Of a stretch of 21,765 bases of DNA, positions 12,181-21,765 are shown piece by piece. Made by a program: the position numbers and the translations under genes. Numbering within the stretch: position 1 is the first letter of the stretch; every line of letters begins with the position of its first letter. Source of the DNA: Ichthyophthirius multifiliis (lineage: Eukaryota > Ciliophora > Oligohymenophorea > Hymenostomatida); assembly GCF_000220395.1 (NCBI RefSeq), contig NW_004086218.1, forward strand, positions 1 through 21,765. The letters are read 5' to 3'. The notes beneath the pieces are model-generated. The model did no database searches. It was given only the letters and a program-made list of their open reading frames with translations, and was not told where the DNA came from.

Positions 12181-12950
12181 ACACTAATTAATATATGATT
12201 TTATATATTTTTTTTATTATTTTAATAACAAAAAAGAAAAAAAATTTAATTTATAATTAATTATTAATTTTTTTTTTTATTATTCATTTTAAAATTTTAA
12301 ATATATTTTAATATATAATTTTTAAAAATTTAATAAGAAATTAAAACTTAAATGTAAAATAAATAATTATAATTAATATAAAATCATATTAAAAATATGA
12401 AAATTAATTTTTATCAAAAAGGTTTTTAATAAATAAAATAATAATTTAATCTATATATTTATATATATTTATCTTTATAATTATTAAAAAAAATTTATAT
12501 AATTTTATAAAAAAATTAATATTTTTATATATATAATTATTGTATAAATTTTATTTAATAATAAATATATAAATAATATATTATTTTCTTAATAAATAAA
12601 AATAAATATAATAAATATCTTTTTATTATTTTTTTTTTTTCAAATAAGTTTTAAATAAAAAAAGTGATAACATAAAAAATTGTATGTATTAAAATAAGCA
12701 AATAAATTATTTTATAAAATAATATATTAAAAGAACAAAAGTATGATAATATTTATAAATAAAAATTATTTATTTATATATAAATAGTAATAAAAATAAC
12801 AATATAATTATTAATATATTTAATATATATATATTATGTATATATATATATATATATTATTTTTATTTGTATATATATTATATTATATTATTAAATATTT
12901 TAAATTTTTATTTATTTATATTATTATTTACAATATATAATTTTTTAATG
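12181..12950. other. A+T-rich spacer before unit 3
   Basis: I see no gene here. The stretch contains long A/T tracts and a TA microsatellite at 12839-12858. The homology to unit 4 becomes visible only from about 12951. Confidence 0.5.
12839..12858. repeat. (TA)n microsatellite
   Basis: A run of about ten TA units lies just upstream of array unit 3. A similar TA run lies at 16923-16942, upstream of unit 4. Confidence 0.85.
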
Positions 12951-14750
12951 CCTAAAATGATTTAATAATATTCTTAATTATTTGCGTTATTCTTAAATTA
13001 TTAATATTATATATTTTCAATAATTATTATTTAAAATATTATTATAATAGATAATTAGTTTATTTTTAAAAAATAATTTAATATAAGATACATATTTATT
13101 AAATATAAATTGATATACTATAATTAATTTTTTTTTTTATTTATATATCTATTATCTATATAATTTTTTTTAAAATTAAATAGAATGATATACAAAAAAA
13201 AAAAATAGACATATTAATTATAAATTAATAAATTTAAAAAATAATATATTTTATTATATTAATTAATATATTATATATTTTTATTTATTATAATTTTAAT
13301 TTTTTATAAGAAATTAAATTTCTATTCTTTTATCAAATTTATATTAATTAATTTATCTTATATTTTAATTTTAATTTTTCTACTTAAAAAATCATAAAAA
13401 AATAAATTTTAATGTTTAATTATTTTAAAATTTTTAAGAATATTTTTTTATAAAAGTTAATTGTTTTATATTCAACACATTTTCATTTATTTTAATTTAA
13501 TTTATTATTCTTCATATTTTATTTTTTTATTATTAAAAAGTACTATTAAAATGGTAATAACTAATATAAAATTATATTAATAATAATTTAATATATAAAA
13601 GTAGATAAATAAAAATAATATAGCATTTCTTAAAAAAATAATAATAATATAGTTTTTTAAAAAAAAGCATATATTTTAGTAGTTGTTTATAAAAAATAAA
13701 AATTAAAGTTCCAGTTAATTATTACTATTATATTTTTTTCAATCATTTTAATATTTAATGGAAATATAAATTATATGTATATACAAAATATATTCTTTTT
13801 TTATTTTTATTAAAAATACAACATACATTTAAAGTAATAAATTTAAAAAAATTTAATATTAATAAAAATATCAATATTATCTAAAAAAAAAAATAATATT
13901 TTAGTTAAGTATATATTTAATATATTATAAATTATTTTTATTTTAAAAAATATTTAATATTAAATAATAAAAAGAAAGAAAATATTATATTAATTATATA
14001 AATATAATATTTATAAAATAGTATCTATAGAAATAAATATAAATAATTTTATTTAGTTTAATTTTCTATAATTTATATAGATTATTATAATAACACTATT
14101 TAATTTATTAAAAATAAAATTTAACTTATTAATTATTAATTTTAGTTTTTTATATATTATTATATTTATTATTTAATAAAATTACATTTTTTAAAAAATA
14201 AGAAAATAATAATATTAATAATCTATGAATTAATTATATAAATATAAAAAAATATATAATTAAATAATTAAATTATTGTCATTTGTTATAATATATATAT
14301 TAAAAATTACAAGCTTTAAATTTTAATAAATTTAAAATCTTAAAATGTAATTATTTTTCATATTTTATAAAATCATTAAAATAAAAAAAATCATATTAAA
14401 TTTAATTATTTTATATGTATTTATATTGAATAAATAATGCAAGCTATATTTTTAATTGTTTTTATTTAATAATATAAAGGTATATATTAATTTATTTTTT
14501 TATTTTTCAATAATTAAATATATTATTCATTTCAAATAAAGAAATAAATATATAAATATTAATATATAAAATAAATAAATACTACAAATTTTTTCATTAT
14601 TAATATTGAAAAATAATTTATTTTTAATATCTATATTAATTAAAATACGTTAAATATTTATTATAATTTATATTATACAAATAAATATAATAAATTTATT
14701 AATTTAAAAAATATTAACAAAATTAAATAAAAAATATAAAAAAGTATATA
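12951..14750 (+). repeat. Upstream flank of array unit 3
   Basis: This block is colinear with about 17534-19377 before gene 4. Shared landmarks are TAAAATGATTTA..AAT near 12954 (17538), ATTTGCGTTA-type near 12980 (17573), AAGATACATATTTATTAAATA near 13085 (17663), CTACTTAAAAAATCAT near 13380, GTACTATTAAAATGGTAA near 13542 (18077) and ACAAGCTTTAAATTTTAATAA near 14310 (18900). From about 13160 it also matches the flank of gene 1. No gene is seen. Confidence 0.7.
14569..14602 (+). promoter_or_regulatory. Conserved pre-gene motif, unit 3
   Basis: AAATAAATAAATACTACAAA followed by a T-run and TTCATTATTA ends about 149 bp before the ATG of copy 3. It lacks the AGTC found at the start of the motif in units 1, 2 and 4. 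Confidence 0.35.
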
Positions 14751-15434
14751 ATGTATTAAAAACTAATTCTTATAAATTTCTTTATTTTTAGTATTTTATC
14801 TAATTTTTTAAAAACTTAATATGGTTGCTCTTAAGGATGTATGTAATGTAATTAATCTGGGGAATGCTTATAATGTTAAGATGGTTATTATTAAGATTAA
14901 GAAAGTTAATAATGCTTAGAAATCGCTACTAGAGTTCTATATAATGTAAAAAGTTGTTCTGAAGATGAAGGATGTGCTTAATGTTCTGAAGATGGATTAT
15001 GTTAAGAATGTAAAGATGGTTATTATGATACTGAAATATATAAAAATGATCCTAATCCAAAGAAAGAATGTAATAGCTGTTAATATGGATACAATGACTG
15101 TATTTAATGTAATTCAAGAAAATGCGTATAATGTATTGAAAACTATGAATATATTGGCTATAAATAATAATGTATGTAAACAAACATAGATCCATCTCAA
15201 TATAAATGTGACGAGGGATGTGAGAAATGTAATTTTGCAGGAATGTGTAGTGAATGTTCTGATGGTTATCATAAAGAAGATGTAGTAAATACTTACTGTG
15301 ATTATACATATACGAGATGTAATAAAACTTGTACTACTCTTAAAAATTGTCTAGAATGTGATGGTTATACTTAGATATGCGCAAAATGTAAGGATTAGTA
15401 TAATTATGATAAAAAATTAAAATTATGCGTATGA
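14751..15434 (+). CDS. Secreted cysteine-rich repeat protein, copy 3 (ciliate code)
   Basis: This intact frame of 227 residues ends at TGA 15432-15434. Of its 22 glutamines, 19 are TAA, two are TAG and one is CAA, which is strong internal evidence for the ciliate code. The N-terminus (MYQKLILINFFIFSILS) is a signal peptide, and the mature part starts near Y24-G-C. The 31 cysteines form five modules: C26-C55 (x3, x2, x5, x2, x12), C69-C87, C107-C141, C153-C169 and C190-C226, mostly paired as C-x2-C. D-G-Y-Y or D-G-Y-H follows the second pair in modules 1, 2 and 4, as in furin-like repeats. C183 is an extra, unpaired cysteine absent from copy 4. There is no membrane segment or obvious GPI signal before the stop. 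It is most similar to copy 1 in the first half. A secreted or surface-layer protein is likely; the function is unknown. Confidence 0.9.
14916..14939 (+). other. 24-bp coding block identical in all four copies
   Basis: The codons for LEIATRVL (residues 56-63) are identical at every base, including third positions, in all four copies: 2571-2594, 8109-8132, here, and 19543-19566. Identity at silent sites in a family whose downstream parts differ widely suggests gene conversion or a nucleotide-level constraint. Confidence 0.85.
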
Positions 15435-16040
15435 TACTCTGATTTTGATAGATTTTATTTTAGGGTTAATGCAATTAATGATAACAAAATAGTTATTAAG
15501 GAGTATTTTTTTTTTATTAATTTTTTTAATTGTATTTTTACATTAAATATTTTTGAGTATATTTATATTTAAGTATAATTAAATTTTTAATAGGATGTTT
15601 TTTTAATGTTTTTTTTCTATAATATTTCTTAATATTTTATTTTTACATATTTATAAATATCTATTGATTTTCAATATAAATTTATTTATATTTATGAAAA
15701 TTAATCATTAAAATAATTTTATTTATTAATTTTGATTTAAAAAAATAAATCAATATATTTTAATAAAATTATATATTATTAAAATAATTATTCAAATATT
15801 TAATAATTATTTTGAAATGTCGAGTTTTTAAGTATTTTTAAAATGAATATTAATATTTTATTTATTCTTTTAATTTTTAGGAAAGTTAATTTAATTAAAT
15901 TAAATATTTTTCACAGAATTCAATTTTTATAAATTAAAAATAGTCAAAAATTATATTTATAGTGGTAAGAAAGAAATAAAAATAACCATTATTCATTTTT
16001 TTAAATTGATTTTTAAATAAGAAAAATTAAAGATAATATA
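15435..16040 (+). repeat. Downstream flank of array unit 3
   Basis: This flank is colinear with 20062-20665 after gene 4. The first 80 bp (TTTTGATAGATTTTATTTTAG, then GCAATTAATGATAACAAAATAG) and the TCTATTGATTTTCAATATAA stretch near 15659 are shared. From about 15830 to 16040 the match to 20460-20665 is especially close, including GTGGTAAGAAAGAA and CCATTATTCATTTTTTTAAA. No credible gene was found in it. Confidence 0.65.
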
Positions 16041-16923
16041 AAATGCTTTAATAAAAAAAGTACCTTTTTTAATTATTAAAGTAATTTTTATAATATATAT
16101 TTTTTTTAATAAAATAAATATAAATCTATATATATATATTTATGTAAAATATATATTTAATTTAAAAACATTAATAAAAAAATATTTATTTAAATATTAT
16201 ATGTTGATTTCATACTTCTTTTATATTAATTTTCTTTAAATATAATAAATAACTAAATTAAAACTATGTAATTTAAAATGTAAGTATTTATCTGTTTTTG
16301 AAATTAATTTAAAAGGCAATATATATAAAATATAAGTTAAAAAAAAGATAGATTTAAAGAAATCATAAAAGTACTATGACAATAAACATAAAATTTTCTA
16401 TAAATTTTTTTGTATTATAAATATATAAAACTTTATATATTTTAAATATTTTTTTAATTTTTTTTACAAATATATTTCTAATTATATAAATATTTAAAGT
16501 TTTAAAAATATATGTTTTTGAAATTATAAATTATTAAAAAATTACAAAATTATAAAACAATAATTTTAATATAAATTTAAAATTATATTAAAATATTTAT
16601 TATATAATTGAATATTAAAATAAACTTTTCTTACAATTTTATTTTATTAATTAAATATATATTATAAGCAACCTATTAAAAAAAAAATACAAAAGAAAAT
16701 TTAGAAGAATTAAAAAGTCAATAACTTATTTGTTTTTTTAAATAAATGTATTTATTTATCATATAAAAGAACTTTTATATAGATTATTTAAAATTATTCT
16801 ATTAATTTATAATTTAATTAATTTTTGTATATGATATTTATTATAAGTGTATTTAATAATATAAAATAAATTAATTTATTAGTTTATAAAATTAAATGTG
16901 TAAAAATATATTAAAAATATAAA

Positions 16924-16957
<34 letters not shown>

Positions 16958-17530
16958 TATATATTTATATATTTGTATATTTATAAATTTATATTTTTTA
17001 TATTTATATTAATACATATTTTATATTTATATTTTTTATTTTCATATTTTATATATTATTATCACAAATTCTTAATAAATTTATTATAGTTATTTATTAT
17101 CTTATGTTTTTTTATAATAGTTTAATAATTACTATTTTTTTAGTATTAATATAATAAAATATTTTTATAATTATTTTCATATTTTTATAATAATATATAT
17201 TATTTTTTATTAATATTTATATATATTTTTTATATTATTATACATTTATAAATTATTAATATAATAATACAATATTATTTTATTATTTTTCTTTTTTATG
17301 TTTTTTTTATTTTGCTTTTTATATTATTATCAAAAGATAGATTTTATATTTATTACTATATTTAATATATTTTATACATTAATAATTATTATATAAATAT
17401 TTTTTTCGTCATTATATAAATATATTTATAAATAAAATAAATTTTTATTTTTATTTTTTTGTAAATTTAAAATATTTATAATAGATCATTAAATTTTATA
17501 ATTATAAGTTTATATACATTATAAAAATTT
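16041..17530. other. A+T-rich spacer between units 3 and 4
   Basis: I see no gene here. From about 16310 (AAAAGGCAATATATATAAAAT) it resembles 21313 onwards after unit 4. An eight-base tandem repeat lies at about 16943-16990, next to a TA run. Confidence 0.5.
16923..16990. repeat. (TA)n run plus 8-bp ATATTTAT tandem repeats
   Basis: About ten TA units (16923-16942) are followed by several period-eight repeats of ATATTTAT, with one G substitution near 16975. Confidence 0.8.
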
Positions 17531-19377
17531 TTAATGTTTAAAATGATTTATTAATATAAATTTATTCTAATTGCGTTAATTTTTGTTTATTACCATTATA
17601 TATTTTAATAATTACCATTTAAATAATATTTTAAAATTTTTTTTTTAAAAAAAAAAAATATAAGATACATATTTATTAAATAAAAATTATTTATTATTAT
17701 TAATATTTTTATTTAATATATTAAAATATTTAGTATTTTATAATATTATTATTATTACATATATATTGATATATAAAAAAAATTAATTAATATTCATATT
17801 AATTATAAATATATTCAAAAAAAAATATATTATTATATTCATTATTTTCATTTTTTATAAGAATTAATTTACTTTTTTTTTATCAAATTTATATTAATTT
17901 ATTATTTATTTTTTCTACTTAATAAATCATAAAAAAACTAAATATTAATGCTTAATTCATTATTAATTATTTTAAAACTTTAGAGAATAATTATTATTAT
18001 TAAAAGGAAATTGTTTTATATTTCAACATATTTTTATTTATTATTCTTCTTATTTTATTTTTTTATTATTAAAAAGTACTATTAAAATGGTAAAAAAAAA
18101 TATAAAATAATAATAATTTAATATATAAAAGTAAATATATAAAAAAAAAATTATATATTATTTCTTAAAAAATTGCATATATTTTTGTAGTTGCTAATAA
18201 AAAATTAAAATTAAAAATCGAGTTAATATTAATATTGTATTTTTTTCTCTCATTTTAATATTTAATGAAAATCTAAATTATATGTATATTATATAAAATA
18301 TATTAATTTTTTATTTTTTAAAAAAATATATATTAAATTTATAGTTATATATTTAAAAATCTTTATTATTTTAAAAAAATAAAAAAATATTTTAGTCAAG
18401 TTATATATTTAATATTTTTAAAGAAATTATTTTTTTAAAAAATATTTAATATAAATATAATAATTTATTTATGAATTATATACAATTCCTTATCAAATAA
18501 ATATAAAAATTATTCAAAATTTTAGAAAGAAAATAAAAATAAAATTTTAAATATATATATATATACAATATTAATTAAATAGTATTATAAAAATATTTTT
18601 ATAAAAATAAATATATAAATTAATATAAATATTTTTATATAGTTATATTTTATATTATTTATATAGATTATTATAATAATATTTAATTTATTAAAAAATA
18701 ATAATTAACTTATATAATTATTAATTTTAGTTTTTTATATATTAAAGTTATTTTTAATTTAATAATATTAATTTTTAAAAATAATTAGATGATTAATAAT
18801 AATAATAATCTAAAAATTAATTATGTAATTAAAAAAAAATATAATAATAAAATTATTTAAATATAGTAATTTTTTATTATCTATACCTTTTTAAAATAGC
18901 AAGCTTTAAATTTTAATAATTTAAAAAATCTTATAATGAATATATTTTTCATATTTTCTAAATTCATTAAATTAAAAAAAATATTTATTTTAATATAATT
19001 ATTTTATATGTATTTTTATTTAATATTAATAAATAATTTAAAGTATATTTTTAGAGGTTCTTATATAATTATATAAATCTATATAATAATTTTATATTAA
19101 ATATTTTATAATTTTAATAATTAAATTTATTCTTTTTTTTAAAAAAAGAAAAAAATATAAAAATATTAATATATTAAAATTAATATAGTCAAAAAAATAA
19201 ATAAATACTACAAATAATTTCATTATTAATTTCGTAAACATAATATAATTTTAATATCTATATTAATTCAAATTCAATAAATATTACATTAAAATGTTAA
19301 TTATAATATATAAATATAAAAAATATATTGATTAAAAATTATTAATAAAATTATATAAAAAATATAAATAAAAATAA
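17531..19377 (+). repeat. Upstream flank of array unit 4
   Basis: This is the counterpart of 12951-14750 at an offset of about 4.6 kb, with the same landmarks in the same order and scattered A/T indels. From about 17762 it also matches 731-2405. A short GAGGTTCTTATATAATTATA stretch near 19053 has no clear counterpart in unit 3. No gene is seen. Confidence 0.7.
19187..19227 (+). promoter_or_regulatory. Conserved pre-gene motif, unit 4
   Basis: AGTC, AAATAAATAAATACTACAAA and TAATTTCATTATTA end about 151 bp before the ATG of copy 4, matching the spacing in units 1 and 3 to within two bases. Confidence 0.38.
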
Positions 19378-20061
19378 ATGTTTTAAAAACTAATTCTAAT
19401 AAATTTTTTAATATTTAGTGTTTTGACCAATTTTTTAAAAACTTAAGATGGTTGCTCTTAAGGATGTATGTAATGTAATTAATCTGGGAAATGTTTACAA
19501 TGTTAAGATGGTTATTATTAAGATTAAGAAAGTAAATAATGTTTAGAAATCGCTACTAGAGTTCTAGATAAAGTACAAAGCTGTAATGAAGATGAAGGAT
19601 GTGCTTAATGTTCTGAAGAAGGATTATGTTTAGAATGTCAAGATGGCTATTATGATACTGAAAATAATAAAGATGATTCTAATCCAAAGAAATAATGTAA
19701 TAGATGTTAAAATACATTCCATAACTGTACTTCATGTGATAAAAATAAATGCATAAAATGTATTGAAAACTATGAATATATTGGCTATAAATAATAATGT
19801 ATGTAAAAAAACATAGATCCATCTTAATATAAATGCGACGATGGATGTGAGAAATGTAATTTTGCAGGAATGTGTAGGGAATGTTCTGATGGTTATCATA
19901 TAGCACAAGAAGTAAATATTTAGTAAGGATATATATATATGAAATGTAAATAAACTTGTACTACTGTTTAAAATTGTCTAGAATGTGATTAATCTACTAA
20001 TGCATGCACAAAATGTGAAGCTTTGTATCTTCTTGATAAAAAATCAAAATAATGCTTATGA
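19378..20061 (+). CDS. Secreted cysteine-rich repeat protein, copy 4 (ciliate code)
   Basis: This intact frame of 227 residues ends at TGA 20059-20061. The signal peptide begins MFQKLILINFLIFSVLT and the mature part begins near D24-G-C. Thirty cysteines occupy the same positions as in copy 3, except that C183 is absent. They form five modules of C-x2-C pairs, with D-G-Y-Y or D-G-Y-H after pairs in modules 1, 2 and 4. It shares the NIDPSQYKCD..GCEKCNFAG block with copies 1 and 3. The start (MFQ, T17) and the YIYM-x-CK segment before module 5 are closer to copy 2, so the gene looks mosaic. Glutamine is mostly TAA with a few CAA. There is no membrane anchor before the stop. The function is unknown; it is probably secreted and disulfide-rich. 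Confidence 0.9.
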
Positions 20062-20665
20062 TACTCTGATTTTGATAATTTTATTTTATAAGGCAATTAA
20101 TAATAATAAAATAGTTATTAAGGCGTATTTTTTTTATTATTAATTATATTTTAATTGTATTATTATATTAATTATTTTTATGTATATTTATATTTATGTA
20201 TAATGAAATTTTTAATTTAATGTTTTTATAATATATTTATTCTATAATATTTCTTAATGTTTTATTTTTACAAATTTATAAATATCTATTGATTTTCAAT
20301 ATAAATTTATTTATTTATATTTTTGAAAATTAATTATTAAAATAATTTTATTTATTAATTTTGATTAAAAAAAATAAATCAATATATTTTAATATAATTA
20401 TCTATTATTAAAATAATAATTGAAATATTTAATAATTTTTTTGAATTGTGGAGTTATTAAGTATTTTTAAAATGAAAGTAATTATTTTTTTATTCTTTTA
20501 ATTCTTAGGAAAGTAATTAAACTAAATATTTTTCACATAATTCAATTTTATAAATTAAAAATAATCAAAAATTATATTTATATAGTGGTAAGAAAGAAAG
20601 AAAAATAGCCATTATTCATTTTTTTAAATTTATTTTTAAATAAAGAAATTAAAGATAATATAAAA
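20062..20665 (+). repeat. Downstream flank of array unit 4
   Basis: This is the counterpart of 15435-16040. The conserved post-stop segment has a short deletion (GATAATTTTATTTTATAAGGC in place of the AG-containing form of copy 3). The last 200 bp matches 15830-16040 closely. Confidence 0.65.
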
Positions 20666-20669
20666 ACCT

Positions 20670-21310
20670 CACAACAAAAATATTTATTTCTTTTTTCTCT
20701 AATTTTATATAAATATTTATTTTTTAAAAAACTTAATATTGCTTCTTTTAAGCTCTATCTTAAATTAAATTTCTCTATTACTTATTAAATTTAATATAAT
20801 TGTATATATTATTTTTTATAAATTTGATTAATTGCTATTATAATGTAATCGAAGCTACGTATTTATTTTATTTTTTTAATATTTTTAAATGTGTTTTGTT
20901 CTCCAATTTTTTTTCAGATATCTTATTATTAATTGTCTAATTAAATGCTAAATAATATTAGAAAACAAATAAAAAATCGTAAATTCATAAATTAGAATAT
21001 ATTTTATTTAAAAAATATATATATATATAATAAATATAACTATATAATCAGACAATTGTTAGAATATTTCATTTAATTTATAAAAAGCTTTTATATAAAA
21101 AGCTTTTATAGGTACATTTTTTAAATTATAAAAATAAATTTTATAATATTATTTTTTAAATAATATATAAAATAAAAACTATTTTATGTATATATTATTT
21201 TTAAATTTAATATCTTTTTTATAATAATATTTACTAATTATAATAAATATATAAATTTAAACTAAATAATTAAAAAAATAAATTTTTTATATTTTAAAAT
21301 AAAATAAAAT
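20670..21310. other. Segment without counterpart after unit 3; doubtful coding traces
   Basis: After unit 3 only about 280 bp separate the conserved block from the AAAAGGCAATAT landmark. Here about 650 bp do, so some 370 bp look extra. Part of the stretch (about 20690-20990) has more G and C than its neighbours. In the ciliate code it is open on the minus strand from 20984 to TGA 20618-20616, with readings such as KYVASITLQQQLIKF. It is also open on the plus strand from ATG 20472. The minus frame has no in-frame ATG. Because TGA is rare here, openness is weak evidence, and I cannot tell whether either strand codes. Confidence 0.25.
21079..21108. repeat. Two direct copies of a 15-bp unit with AAAAGCTTTT core
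   Basis: TATAAAAAGCTTTTA occurs twice back to back (21079-21093 and 21094-21108). Each copy contains the palindrome AAAAGCTTTT, so the pair can also form short hairpins. Confidence 0.85.
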
Positions 21311-21765
21311 TAAAAAGGCAATATTTATGTTAATATATTATATTAAAATATAGGTTATATAATAAATAGAATCAAATAAATTATAAAATTAATATCAGAA
21401 TCAAAAAATTAATATTTCTATTAATTTTTTATATTTTTTAACAATTTCTATATTTTTTTAAAAAAAAGAAAAAATTTCTAAAGTTTTTTGAATATCTAAA
21501 TATTTAAAGTTTAAAAAGTATATTTTAAAAAAATAAAATAATTTAAAACTTTGTTAATTTAAAATTATAATTTTTAATTCAACTTAAATATTATAAATAA
21601 AAAAGATTATTTAAGAGGATATTTAGAAAAATTATTTAAAAATTTTTTTTTTTCCTTAAATATAAATTACAAAAAAATTAATACTCAATAAATTAAAAAT
21701 ATTAATAATATTAATAAAAATAAAAATAATAATAATATTAATAATAATAAATTAATTCGTTAAAT
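21311..21765. other. A+T-rich window end
   Basis: The stretch is similar in places to the DNA after 16310 (AAAGGCAATAT; AAATATTTAAAGTTT near 21500). It ends in an AAT/ATT-rich simple stretch (21700-21750). No gene is seen. Confidence 0.45.

Noticed and set aside
14965-15189. 74-residue plus-strand standard-code frame
   Set aside because: It lies in another frame inside the intact copy 3 gene and loses the cysteine pattern. It is a shadow frame.
15052-15309. Minus-strand frames inside copies 1, 3 and 4 (2768-2962, 15052-15309, 19679-19906)
   Set aside because: They are similar to each other only because they are antisense to the same conserved coding DNA. No independent start context or motif supports them.
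15433-15469. Short intron GTATGA...TTTTAG at the end of copy 3
   Set aside because: The AG side is conserved in several copies, but the GT is present only in copy 3 (the others read CTATGA, TTATGA or ATAATGA). It is kept as a possibility in the post-stop finding but not annotated.
15843-15960. Second small gene starting at ATG 15843 (and 20472 after unit 4) with a signal-peptide-like start
   Set aside because: The two copies differ by indels of one and two bases within the frame, and the residues do not stay aligned. Openness is meaningless because TGA is rare in this DNA.
2406-20061. Assignment of the genes as classical Ichthyophthirius/Tetrahymena immobilization antigens
   Set aside because: The cysteine spacing is shorter than the C-x(about 20)-C-x2-C pattern I associate with those antigens, and there is no C-terminal GPI-type tail before the TGA. 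Only a general secreted cysteine-rich label is justified.
1-21765. CRISPR array, tRNA, rRNA or telomeric repeats
   Set aside because: I saw no regularly spaced direct repeats with unique spacers, no G+C-rich cloverleaf-like stretch and no G-rich telomere units. The repeats present are A/T microsatellites and kilobase-scale duplications.

Overview
The window is extremely A+T-rich and reads as nuclear DNA of a ciliate that uses TAA and TAG for glutamine and only TGA as a stop. With the standard code there are no convincing long genes. With the ciliate code, four related 224-232 codon frames appear at about 2406, 7944, 14751 and 19378, all on the + strand. Each starts at an ATG, opens with a signal peptide, runs through five cysteine-rich modules and ends at TGA. 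The code and the very low G+C fit an oligohymenophorean ciliate, with an Ichthyophthirius-like genome as a good candidate. The species is an inference and is not shown by the sequence.

Layout. 1-730: A+T-rich DNA with no gene seen. 731-4790: array unit 1, whose gene (2406-3102) carries two one-base frameshifts. 4800-7430: gene-free A+T-rich spacer with microsatellites. 7430-10060: array unit 2, with an intact but most diverged gene (7944-8618). 10060-11600: spacer. 11686-12180: an inverted, badly broken relic of the same kind of cysteine-rich gene on the - strand. 12951-16040: array unit 3 with an intact gene (14751-15434). 17531-20665: array unit 4 with an intact gene (19378-20061), colinear with unit 3 at an offset of about 4.6 kb. 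20670-21310: a slightly less A+T-rich segment with no counterpart after unit 3. 21310-21765: A+T-rich end.

How the parts fit. The window is a tandem array of paralogous genes for small secreted cysteine-rich proteins. Homologous flanking DNA surrounds the genes, including a motif about 150 bp before each ATG that may be a promoter or 5' leader element. The proteins carry C-x2-C pairs spaced as in furin-like or growth-factor-receptor cysteine-rich repeats. The first 64 codons are nearly identical at the DNA level in all four copies, while the rest has diverged, most of all in copy 2. This pattern suggests gene conversion or strong constraint at the 5' end. Families of this shape in parasitic and free-living ciliates often encode surface or secreted proteins, but no function can be proven here.
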